Shown here one piece after another: positions 1-7,983 of a DNA stretch of 35,103 nt (positions are counted from its first letter, which is position 1; each line of letters begins with the position of its first letter). Source of the DNA: Granulosicoccus sp964498925 (GTDB lineage: Bacteria > Pseudomonadota > Gammaproteobacteria > Granulosicoccales > Granulosicoccaceae). The notes below the pieces were generated by a model. The model did not search any database. It was not told the origin of the DNA and was given only the letters and a program-made list of their open reading frames with translations. Location: the NCBI GenBank assembly GCA_964498925.1, contig CAZCKD010000011.1:1-35103 (forward strand), written 5' to 3'. The position numbers and the translations under genes were made by a program.

Positions 1-2535
1 TGCAGAAAAAACTCTCTGGGAAGTTTGTCGTTAGAAGACGCCTGGGATCATTTCCTGACAACAGGACTGCAAAACAACTTTGCAATCAACCCGGCAGTCG
101 ATAACAAATATTTGGCTCGCACCCTGACACCACAGTCTGGCAAAGCGCTGGACAAAAGCGACATTGTTTTACTGCGATGGTTGGAGCATGGCGCAGAGTC
201 CATGCCCGGCGCGGCTTGGTTCGACACTGAATTCTACCTGTCCCACTATCCCGATATTGCAAGCACTGGCACCAATGCCTTCCTTCACTACGCTAATAAT
301 GGCAAGAATGAAGGTCGCATACCCAACGCCTACTGCCTTGATCTGGTCAACCGCTCGCTGACGGTAAACGCTGATGCACGCGTGGATTTACTGAGTCTCA
401 TTGAATCTGTACCGGATCGTTTTCGCACGACATTCCTAAGTGGCATTCACGAAGCCGAGCTACTGGAATTATTTATGCCTTCGCTTTACCAGGCACAACG
501 GAACAGTACGGAAGATGTATTGCCCTCTTTACTCATGGCACACTTTCTTTGCTGTGGCTGGCAAGAAGGACATAGACCCAGCGTGCTCTGGCATGAGGCC
601 TGTTATCGATTAAACGTCGAACAACAACTAGAGCATCCAGATTTTCTACAGCCCAACTATCCGATCCACGGCACCCGAGCGTCAGTAGGAAGCGTGCGAA
701 GACAGCACATAGACTTAGAAAATTCCCTCGGTACGGACAGTAACGACTCCATTGGTGATGATGAAATATCAGAGGCAAATGGTACGTCAGGCGAAGAAGG
801 CAGTTCTGCTGCAGCCGTTGCATTTGTCTCCAAACCAGACGCTCACAACACCATTGAAGATCTCACGATAGAGCCTGAGGTAAATCCTTACCTGCATTGG
901 TTCTTTACGGGTCGAGAACTCAACATAATTCCTTCCCCCTTATTTGATACAGAGCTTTACTGCCTTTATCACCCGGATATTCTTTCAGGATGGAAGTTCT
1001 ATCCATTTGAGCACTACCTACGTCACGGACTAACGGACCCGAGACGTTTCACATCTGCCTTGTTTAACGGCAATCATTATATTTATACCAATGAACCCGA
1101 AGGCGATGAATTTCCACTGCTTCACTATATTCTCCACGGTCAATTTAAAGGTTATGCACCGGCCGCAGGCATTGACTGCAGTTACGCCTCTTGCAGCGAG
1201 CCTTTAAAGAGTAGCGCTGTTGAAGAAACGGGCATGCAGATGCTTCGCAGAGTTGCCACGTTAAAAACAGGTGTATTGGCGGATATGATCAGCCGTGCCG
1301 AAGCGCTCGAGCCACAAATTATTCGCCCGTACGGAGAACGTAAAGTCCGCATGGCTCCTGTGTTTCACCCTGAAGTTGAACTGATGCTGGAAGCCCGAGA
1401 AATCGTGGCTGCACTTCCAAGCACCGAATTCGACACGATTGTTCTGGTTCCACATATAAGAATGGCAGGGTCTGCCCGCATAGCCGGCAAACTCACACAA
1501 GTGCTTAATTCATTGGAAAGCAGCGGCCGACTGTTAGTGGTAACGACAGATTCTGAAGAAAACGAACGACCCGACTGGTTTGGCGAAAATGCTGAAATTG
1601 TCAGCATCAGCTCCATTATTAAAAAGGCGCCGCAGAACAGAAAAATTAGAGCACTACTGGATCTGTTGCGAGGTGTTAAAGCCAAACGGGTAATTAACCT
1701 GAACAGTAATCTGGGTTGGCATCTCACATCAGTTTACGGCAGACAACTATCAGAATGGATGGATATATTCGTATACCTCTTCTGTTGGGATAAAGACATC
1801 CGAAATAATAAGGGTGGCTACCCTATCCAGTGGTTCCTGCCCACGTTTGATTATTGCAAAGCAGTGGTCACTGATAGCGAAGACCTTAGAGATGAACTTC
1901 GCGGCCGATACTGCTTAAACGATGCGCAACGTAATCGGATAACAACACTACACACGCCAGCTGACGATGTTGAGGTTAACTACAACGAGATACTAAAAAG
2001 CAGAACAAACAATCGTGGTGTCAAGCGAGTGTTCTGGTCTGGTCGTTTTGACCGTCAGAAGCGTTTCGATTTGTTGCTGGGTATTGCAGAGGCAATGCCC
2101 AACACTGAATTCTGGGTTTGGGGTAAAGCGGTTCTGGATGACGAAAGTCTGGATCTCGATAACCTTCCATCCAATATCAAACTGATGGGTGTTTACACCA
2201 GCATTGATGACGTGCCTATCGCTTCTTGTGATGTGTTTTTGTACACCGCAGGTTGGGATGGCCTACCGACTGTACTGATTGAGGTTGGCTCACGAGGTGT
2301 ACCTATCGTAGCCAGTGCAGTTGGCGGTGTCACAGATCTGATCACTGAGAAGACAGGCTGGCCTATCAAGAATGCCGACAATGTCATGAGTTACTGCCAT
2401 GCCATCGGAAGCATTTTAAAAGATTATCCGAAGGCACTGGAGCGATCTGCCCGGTTGCGCACTTATACGCTGTCTCGATGCAACGAAGAAAAGTTTAAAA
2501 ACGATGCCATAGCGGCATTTGGCCTGGAGAAATAA
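1..2535 (+). CDS. GT4-type glycosyltransferase with repeated N-terminal modules (5' partial)
   Basis: The C-terminal third is a GT-B retaining glycosyltransferase domain. It shows FWSGRFDRQKRFDLLL, the WGK segment, and the donor-site stretch DGLPTVLIEVGSRGVP typical of GT4. It probably transfers a sugar from a nucleotide donor during surface polysaccharide synthesis at the cytoplasmic face. The N-terminal half carries several copies of a module of the form FD-x-E-x-Y-x4-YPDI...HY-x3-G-x-x-EGR-x-P. Clear copies lie at about bases 217-324 and 938-1056, with degenerate ones before, between and after. Such modules occur in large capsule-type glycosyltransferases; their function is unclear to me. 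The frame is open to base 1, so the gene most likely starts outside the window. A TTG at 25 is the first in-window start but has no ribosome site. The stop is 1 base before the GTG of the next gene, so the two are likely cotranscribed. Confidence 0.82.
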   Translation, partial: CRKNSLGSLSLEDAWDHFLTTGLQNNFAINPAVDNKYLARTLTPQSGKALDKSDIVLLRWLEHGAESMPGAAWFDTEFYLSHYPDIASTGTNAFLHYANNGKNEGRIPNAYCLDLVNRSLTVNADARVDLLSLIESVPDRFRTTFLSGIHEAELLELFMPSLYQAQRNSTEDVLPSLLMAHFLCCGWQEGHRPSVLWHEACYRLNVEQQLEHPDFLQPNYPIHGTRASVGSVRRQHIDLENSLGTDSNDSIGDDEISEANGTSGEEGSSAAAVAFVSKPDAHNTIEDLTIEPEVNPYLHWFFTGRELNIIPSPLFDTELYCLYHPDILSGWKFYPFEHYLRHGLTDPRRFTSALFNGNHYIYTNEPEGDEFPLLHYILHGQFKGYAPAAGIDCSYASCSEPLKSSAVEETGMQMLRRVATLKTGVLADMISRAEALEPQIIRPYGERKVRMAPVFHPEVELMLEAREIVAALPSTEFDTIVLVPHIRMAGSARIAGKLTQVLNSLESSGRLLVVTTDSEENERPDWFGENAEIVSISSIIKKAPQNRKIRALLDLLRGVKAKRVINLNSNLGWHLTSVYGRQLSEWMDIFVYLFCWDKDIRNNKGGYPIQWFLPTFDYCKAVVTDSEDLRDELRGRYCLNDAQRNRITTLHTPADDVEVNYNEILKSRTNNRGVKRVFWSGRFDRQKRFDLLLGIAEAMPNTEFWVWGKAVLDDESLDLDNLPSNIKLMGVYTSIDDVPIASCDVFLYTAGWDGLPTVLIEVGSRGVPIVASAVGGVTDLITEKTGWPIKNADNVMSYCHAIGSILKDYPKALERSARLRTYTLSRCNEEKFKNDAIAAFGLEK

Positions 2536-2536
2536 A

Positions 2537-3271
2537 GTGAATACGACACAAACTCCTAACGTGACAGCAGTCATGATGGCGCATGGCGAAGGTGCATTGT
2601 CCGCCGTGTCTTATAACAATATGCAGTCGGTTGCGAAGTTCGCTACCGATGCCGATGTATCGGTAGAAAAAGTTGTTGTATTGGATAGACCGGACAACAA
2701 AACCGCCAGAATCTTTCAAAGCTTGAGTGATTCCTCTGTCAGAGTCGTAGAAACTGATTTTGGAGATCAAGGCAAAGTACGTAACTTCATCGCCGAACAC
2801 ACACACGGTGAGACCATCGCATTTCTGGATGGCGATGATATGTGGAGCGACAACTGGCTACTTGAATCATGGAAAGCCATGAAAGAGGATTCGCGTGAAA
2901 ACTTAATCATGCATCCTGAGTTCAATTGGTTTTTCGGTGGCACTGCCAGCGTGCTGGTTAACGTAGATCAGGAAAGCGAATTGTATCAACCGGACTTTCT
3001 AAGACACGCTAACTACTGGGACGCCATGTGTATGGCGCGTCGCCAGACACATGTGGACATTCCCTATTGCGATCGAAGAATCAAAGACGGTTTTGCGTTT
3101 GAAGACTGGCATTGGAACTGCGAAACCATCGTTGCAGGTTACATCCATAAAACTGTGGCAGACACCATTCATTTCAAACGCCGACGTGTTGGCTCACAGT
3201 CTGGAGAAGCCAGTGGTAATCAATCTTTGATGCCCACAACCGCATTTACAGACTATGCAAGATGCGCCTAA
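2537..3271 (+). CDS. GT-A (family 2-like) glycosyltransferase
   Basis: This 244-aa protein has a GT-A fold signature: an N-terminal beta-alpha start (VTAVMMAHGEGALSAVS), then FLDGDDMWSDNWL with DGDD at residues 98-101 as the likely nucleotide-sugar/metal site. The later FAFEDWHWNCE segment resembles the ED acceptor/catalytic motif of GT2 enzymes. I chose the GTG start at 2537 because GGAG at 2526-2529 sits 7 bases upstream. A longer TTG start at 2519 would overlap the previous gene. The gene follows the GT4 gene with a 1-base gap and precedes the sqdB-like gene, which suggests a shared glycan pathway. The acceptor and sugar cannot be read from sequence. The family call is good, specificity is unknown. 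Confidence 0.8.
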   Translation: MNTTQTPNVTAVMMAHGEGALSAVSYNNMQSVAKFATDADVSVEKVVVLDRPDNKTARIFQSLSDSSVRVVETDFGDQGKVRNFIAEHTHGETIAFLDGDDMWSDNWLLESWKAMKEDSRENLIMHPEFNWFFGGTASVLVNVDQESELYQPDFLRHANYWDAMCMARRQTHVDIPYCDRRIKDGFAFEDWHWNCETIVAGYIHKTVADTIHFKRRRVGSQSGEASGNQSLMPTTAFTDYARCA

Positions 3272-3469
3272 CAGGGTTACACGCTAAGACGCCAACCCTC
3301 GTGAAACAGCGAAAAATCACAGTCTGAACTCAGACCATTCATTTAACTTTTGGCAACAATTCAGTCAGGTTAACGTTAGCGGCACACAGATTGCAACGTT
3401 ACCCCCAAGAACCCAATTTTTAACGTTCAAAGCTCGTCGAACGATACCCAAACGAATAAGGATTTAACA

Positions 3470-4675
3470 ATGAGCAAAATACTAGTACTCGGTGGCGACG
3501 GCTTTTGCGGATGGCCAACCAGCCTATATCTTTCCAAGCAAGGCCATGAAGTCGAGATTGTCGATAATCTTTCTCGCCGTAAGATCGACGTTGAACTGGC
3601 TACAAACTCATTAACACCCATTCAAGCTATCGACAAACGTCTGGCAGCATGGAAAGAAGTTAGCGGCAATACGATTGGTTTTCACGACATCACCGTCGGT
3701 GAAGAATACGATCGCCTGCTTGCTCTGATCAATGATTTCAAACCGGATGCAATCGTGCACTTTGCAGAACAGCGTGCCGCACCCTACTCCATGAAGTCGG
3801 CGCGTCATAAGCGCTACACCGTTAACAACAACCTGAATGCCACAAATGATGTGTGTGCGGCTATCGTCGATTCAGGTCGTGATATCCACCTGGTGCATCT
3901 GGGCACTATGGGCGTATACGGCTATGGCACTTCAGGCATGAAGATTCCTGAGGGCTATCTGGAAGTGACTATCGAACAGGAAGGCAAGACGTCCAAGTCT
4001 GAAATCCTGTATCCGGCAAACCCGGGTTCGATCTATCACATGACAAAAACACAAGATGCGTTGTTCTTCCATTTCTACAACAAGAATGACAAGCTTCGCA
4101 TCACTGACCTGCACCAAGGTATTGTCTGGGGCACTCAGACAGAAGAAACAGCATTGGACGAGCGTCTGATCAATCGATTCGACTATGACGGCGACTATGG
4201 CACCGTACTTAATCGCTTCCTGATGCAATCAGCTGTTAATCACCCACTAACCGTTCACGGCACAGGTGGTCAAACACGCGCCTTTATCCATATTAAAGAC
4301 ACGTGCAAGTGCATTGAGCTGGCTGTGAAGAACGCTCCTGAAAAAGGTGAGCGTGTCATGATTATGAATCAGATGACGGAAACACATCGTGTTAACGATC
4401 TGGCCAATATGATTTCAGAAATGACTGGCACCGAAGTTAACTACCTGCCTAATCCGCGAAACGAAGCGGCAGAAAACGAGCTTCACGTTATCAATGACAA
4501 CTTTCTGGAACTCGGTTTGAATCCAACCAAGTTAGCTGAAGGACTGTTCGCCGAAATCACAGAGATCGCTGACAAGTATTCTTCACGATGCGATATGAGC
4601 CGAATCCGCTGTGTCTCTAACTGGACAGCAGAACAGGAAGAAAACGCTAAGCCACAACTACGTCGTGTAGCGTAG
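3470..4675 (+). CDS. sqdB: UDP-sulfoquinovose synthase (SqdB/SQD1-type)
   Basis: The 401-aa protein is an extended short-chain dehydrogenase matching the SQD1/SqdB family over its whole length. This family converts UDP-glucose and sulfite to UDP-sulfoquinovose in the cytoplasm. The NAD-binding motif GGDGFCGW is at residues 8-15. Other family hallmarks are EIVDNLSRR, HFAEQRAAPYSM, LGTMGVYG (Thr146), the catalytic pair Tyr189/Lys193 in SIYHMTK, and LNRFLMQSAVNHPLTVHGTGGQTR. Length agrees with the family (about 390-410). AAGGA at 3458-3462 lies 7 bases before the ATG. In phototrophs and rhizobia the product feeds sulfolipid. Here the two upstream glycosyltransferases look like polysaccharide enzymes, so a sulfoquinovose-containing glycan is an alternative. 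A close relative using another donor cannot be excluded. Confidence 0.88.
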   Translation: MSKILVLGGDGFCGWPTSLYLSKQGHEVEIVDNLSRRKIDVELATNSLTPIQAIDKRLAAWKEVSGNTIGFHDITVGEEYDRLLALINDFKPDAIVHFAEQRAAPYSMKSARHKRYTVNNNLNATNDVCAAIVDSGRDIHLVHLGTMGVYGYGTSGMKIPEGYLEVTIEQEGKTSKSEILYPANPGSIYHMTKTQDALFFHFYNKNDKLRITDLHQGIVWGTQTEETALDERLINRFDYDGDYGTVLNRFLMQSAVNHPLTVHGTGGQTRAFIHIKDTCKCIELAVKNAPEKGERVMIMNQMTETHRVNDLANMISEMTGTEVNYLPNPRNEAAENELHVINDNFLELGLNPTKLAEGLFAEITEIADKYSSRCDMSRIRCVSNWTAEQEENAKPQLRRVA

Positions 4676-4758
4676 TTTCGTATAGCGAAAGCCTGCAAGA
4701 GGAACTATTAGGCGGCGATTCCCGAATTACCGCTGGTTCTTAAAGCAGACTGCTTACT

Positions 4759-4800
4759 AAAAAGCCGTTGCCCTGTTTAACGCAGAGTAACGGCTTTTTT
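4759..4800. terminator. Bidirectional rho-independent terminator after sqdB
   Basis: The arms AAAAAGCCGTT (4759-4769) and AACGGCTTTTTT (4789-4800) form an 11-bp stem. The plus strand ends in six T. On the minus strand the complementary A-run of the left arm also gives a T-tract, so the hairpin can end both sqdB transcripts and those of the convergent amidohydrolase gene. Confidence 0.88.
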
Positions 4801-4909
4801 CGTTTTTGTTGACGCTTTATTAAAACGTCCAAAATTGAATCATTATTTGTGCGACTGCTTGCCCCATCTTTTTAATGAAGCGGCACGGCACAGCAATAGT
4901 ACATCCGCA

Positions 4910-5704
4910 TCACTTAGCGACACTCGGCACTTTCAAATAATCACGAACATACGGAAGCTGACGACGCGCTTCTGCAACCTGATTGATATCAAGCGTTGCA
5001 CTGATAATCTCCTCATCCTTCCCTGCACGAGCCATATCCCGACCATAAGCATCCACAATGCAACTCAATCCGGTAAACGGATGGCCGTTCTCTACTCCTG
5101 CAATATTGGCGTAGACCATGTAGACGCCGTTCTCGTACGCGCGTGACGGCACGACAAGATTAGGGACTTGGTCCCATCCACAGGCCGTGCATACCAGAAC
5201 CACCTCAGCACCGTGTGCAACAACTTGCCGCACGGCTTCCGGGAATTCACATTCATAACAAATCAGTAGTGCCATGGCGATGCCGTTGAAGGAAAACACG
5301 CTTAGTGCGTCACCCGTATCAAACCAATCGCCTTCGATACCATCGGGCAAGACTGACTTTCGATGATTAACCACGATGCCACCATCAGCATCAATCAAAA
5401 TCGCGGAATTAAATACTCGGCCATCAAAGCTCTCTGGATAACCATAGAGAATGGCAACGTTAAGCATTTTCGCCAGGGATTGAATGCGGCGTGAAAAATC
5501 GCCGTCTGCCGGTTCTGCACATCGGTGTAGCTCCTCACCGACGTTATACCCCGTCATAAAAAGCTCGGGACACACTAACAACTGCGCCCCTTTAGATACC
5601 TCTATCTCGGCTTTTTCTGCTAGCCACGCAAAGCGGGTCTCAGAACCTTTCAGCGAAGCGTCGTGCTGAAGTACGGATACCTTTAATGTGCTTTCCAATG
5701 TCAT
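4910..5704 (-). CDS. Carbon-nitrogen hydrolase (nitrilase superfamily amidase)
   Basis: This 264-aa protein has the catalytic triad of the nitrilase superfamily: Glu47 in CPELFMTGYN, Lys116 in HRKSVLPDGIE, and Cys149 in LICYECEFPE. Length is typical for single-domain cytosolic amidases of this superfamily, which cleave linear amides or carbamoyl groups. The exact substrate is not readable. The ATG at 5704 is preceded by an AAGGG stretch a few bases upstream on the minus strand. It is transcribed divergently from the methylamine-type oxidoreductase operon, about 217 bp away. A role in releasing ammonia from an amide intermediate of the same substrate pathway is possible but inferred from position only. 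Confidence 0.85.
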   Translation of the reverse strand: MTLESTLKVSVLQHDASLKGSETRFAWLAEKAEIEVSKGAQLLVCPELFMTGYNVGEELHRCAEPADGDFSRRIQSLAKMLNVAILYGYPESFDGRVFNSAILIDADGGIVVNHRKSVLPDGIEGDWFDTGDALSVFSFNGIAMALLICYECEFPEAVRQVVAHGAEVVLVCTACGWDQVPNLVVPSRAYENGVYMVYANIAGVENGHPFTGLSCIVDAYGRDMARAGKDEEIISATLDINQVAEARRQLPYVRDYLKVPSVAK

Positions 5705-5775
5705 AAACCCTTGCCATCTGACTGATGCCTATTGTAGACAGCCAACGTCCCTAGATCACGCCCGGGATCGACATA

Positions 5776-5798
5776 AAAAGCCGCTATTGCGGCAATTT
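5776..5798 (-). terminator. Possible terminator/attenuator hairpin in the leader of the amidohydrolase gene
   Basis: Read on the minus strand, GCCGC-AATA-GCGGC (5793-5780) is followed directly by five T. It lies about 75 bases upstream of the amidohydrolase start and on the same strand. It could attenuate that gene or stop antisense transcription from the neighbouring operon. The stem is only 5 bp, so this is weak. Confidence 0.3.
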
Positions 5799-5921
5799 AG
5801 CGCGGCTCGGAACTAGGGCTAAAGGTGCCCTACTCTTAATGCGACATTTGGTGGCGCACGGCTTGCCCAGCCACGCATTCTCGGATAAGTTACGGACACG
5901 CCTGAAACACACGCTTTCACT

Positions 5922-7964
5922 ATGTCATCCGATGCCTTACTGCAACCGTTTCAAATAAAGAAACTGACATTAAAGAACCGGATCATCGTAACGTCCCACG
6001 AACCGGCTTACGCAGACGATGGCATGCCAAAAGACCGATATCGTGCCTACCATGTTGAAAGGGCCCGCGGCGGCATCGCTATGACAATGACGGCAGGCTC
6101 TGCCGTTGTTTCTAAAGACAGCCCTCCAGCGTTCGGTAACTTGCTTGCGTACAAAGACGAGATTGTGCCGTGGATGAAAAAACTTGTGGACGAATGCCAC
6201 GATCACGGCTGCGCGGTCATGATTCAGTTAACGCACCTTGGCAGACGCTCTCATTGGAACACCGGTGATTGGCTGCCATTAGTTGCTGCTTCAGGTGCTA
6301 GAGAACCTGCCCACCGTGGCTTTCCCAAAGCCGCAGAACACTGGGATATCAAACGCATCATAAATGACTATGCAGACGCAGCCGAACGTATGCAGGCGGC
6401 TGGTCTTGACGGCATAGAGGTTCAGGCTTACTGCCATATCATTGATCAGTTTTGGTCTGATGTGACCAATCAACGTGACGATGCTTACGGCGGCACACTT
6501 GAAAACAGGCTTCGCTTTTCTGATGAGCTATTCACTGCAATCAGACAACGTGTTGGTGAGGATTTTATTGTCGGCATTCGACAAACAGCCGACGAACAAT
6601 ACAAGCACGGCGGTATTGACGAGGAAGAAGGTTTGAAAATCGCCCAACATCTTCGGCAAACCAACAAAGTCGACTTTATGAACGTGATTCGTGGTCGCTG
6701 CAATCACGACCCGGCCATGATGAAGGTGATTCCCATCACCGGTATGAAGAGCGCTCCGCATCTGGATTTCGCCGGCAAGATAAAGACGATGATGGACATT
6801 CCGGTATTTCATGCAGCACGTATCCCCGATGCTGCCACCGCCAGATATGCTGTTGAAAGTGGGCAACTGGATATGGTTGGCATGACGCGGGCGCATATGG
6901 CTGACCCGCACATCGTACAAAAAATCATGTCAGGGAAAGAAGATACCATTCGCCCCTGTGTCGGTGCCACTTACTGTCTCGATCGTATTTACTTAGGCGA
7001 ATCTGCATTGTGTACTCACAACGCATCCACTGGTCGTGAACTCACCGACCCGCACACGATTGAGCCCGCGACAAAAAAACGCAAAGTCGTTATTGTCGGC
7101 GCAGGCCCCGCAGGTTTAGAAGCTGCAAGAGTCAGCTCTGAACGTGGTCACGAAGTTATCGTGTTTGAAGCATCCAACTTACCGGGCGGCCAGATTCGTT
7201 TATTAGCGCAAAACGCCCGGCGAAAAGAGATGCTTTCCATTGTCGATTGGCGAGTGTCTGAGTGCGAATCACGCGGGGTTCTGTTTAAGTACAATCGCTT
7301 GGCAGAAATGAGCGATGTACTCGACGAAAACCCAAATGTAGTCATTATCGCCACAGGGGGTTTACCCAACACCGACGTACTGAGTCAAGGCAATGAGCAC
7401 CTGATATCAACCTGGGACATCATCACAGGTGATGTGGCACCGGGCAATAGCGTTTTACTGTTTGATGATGGTGCGGACCATGCCGGCATGCAAGCCGCGG
7501 AAGTCATTGCAAAGGCAGGATCAACACTGGAATTGATGACGCCGGACAGAACGGTTGCCGCCGACGTCATGGGCGTTAACATAACACCATACATGAAAGA
7601 ACTTATGCCGTTCGATGTGCAATACAGTATGGGTAAGCGACTTGAAGGTGTAACGACCGAGCGCAATAAACTCAAGGCCAACATCGGAAGCGACTATCTG
7701 GACTCCTTAAAACATGAAAAAGAATACGACCAGATTGTCGTCAATCATGGAACGACTCCGCTTGATGATCTGTACTTTGAATTGCTGCCCCATTCCTCTA
7801 ATGCAGGTGAAGTCGATTACGATAATTTGATTGCCAACGAACCTCAGACCAACCACAAAAACGAGGCTGGCCAATTCCAATTATTCAGAATCGGTGACGC
7901 TGTATCTTCCCGAAATATTCACGCCGCCGTGTTTGACGGCTTGCGTTACTGTCGCACCTTGTAG
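5922..7964 (+). CDS. Trimethylamine dehydrogenase / DgcA / StcD-like flavin oxidoreductase
   Basis: The 680-aa protein has the layout of the TMADH and 2,4-dienoyl-CoA reductase class. An FMN-binding old-yellow-enzyme barrel covers about 1-340 (LLQPFQIKKLTLKNRI, HLGRRSHWNTGD, YGGTLENRLRFSDEL). A cysteine cluster at 346-364 follows, then a dinucleotide-binding domain with GAGPAG at 393-398. Relatives demethylate trimethylamine, dimethylglycine (DgcA) or N-methylproline (StcD) and pass electrons to a flavoprotein partner. The Fe-S motif reads CVGATYC...C: the position equivalent to the second Cys of the TMADH cluster is Ala349, leaving Cys346, Cys352 and Cys364. It heads an operon with a DMGDH-like and an MttB-like gene, which supports N-demethylation. 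The substrate is uncertain. Confidence 0.83.
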   Translation: MSSDALLQPFQIKKLTLKNRIIVTSHEPAYADDGMPKDRYRAYHVERARGGIAMTMTAGSAVVSKDSPPAFGNLLAYKDEIVPWMKKLVDECHDHGCAVMIQLTHLGRRSHWNTGDWLPLVAASGAREPAHRGFPKAAEHWDIKRIINDYADAAERMQAAGLDGIEVQAYCHIIDQFWSDVTNQRDDAYGGTLENRLRFSDELFTAIRQRVGEDFIVGIRQTADEQYKHGGIDEEEGLKIAQHLRQTNKVDFMNVIRGRCNHDPAMMKVIPITGMKSAPHLDFAGKIKTMMDIPVFHAARIPDAATARYAVESGQLDMVGMTRAHMADPHIVQKIMSGKEDTIRPCVGATYCLDRIYLGESALCTHNASTGRELTDPHTIEPATKKRKVVIVGAGPAGLEAARVSSERGHEVIVFEASNLPGGQIRLLAQNARRKEMLSIVDWRVSECESRGVLFKYNRLAEMSDVLDENPNVVIIATGGLPNTDVLSQGNEHLISTWDIITGDVAPGNSVLLFDDGADHAGMQAAEVIAKAGSTLELMTPDRTVAADVMGVNITPYMKELMPFDVQYSMGKRLEGVTTERNKLKANIGSDYLDSLKHEKEYDQIVVNHGTTPLDDLYFELLPHSSNAGEVDYDNLIANEPQTNHKNEAGQFQLFRIGDAVSSRNIHAAVFDGLRYCRTL

Positions 7965-7983
7965 CCCACGAGTTTATAGCCCT

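Noticed and set aside
4835..5146. Plus-strand frame opposite the amidohydrolase 3' end
   Set aside because: It lies almost entirely antisense to a well-supported gene and its composition is not protein-like.
7831..7983. Upstream extension of the DMGDH-like frame
   Set aside because: It overlaps the preceding gene by over 130 bases, and the added residues do not resemble any family member; ATG 7984 puts the FAD motif at the usual place.
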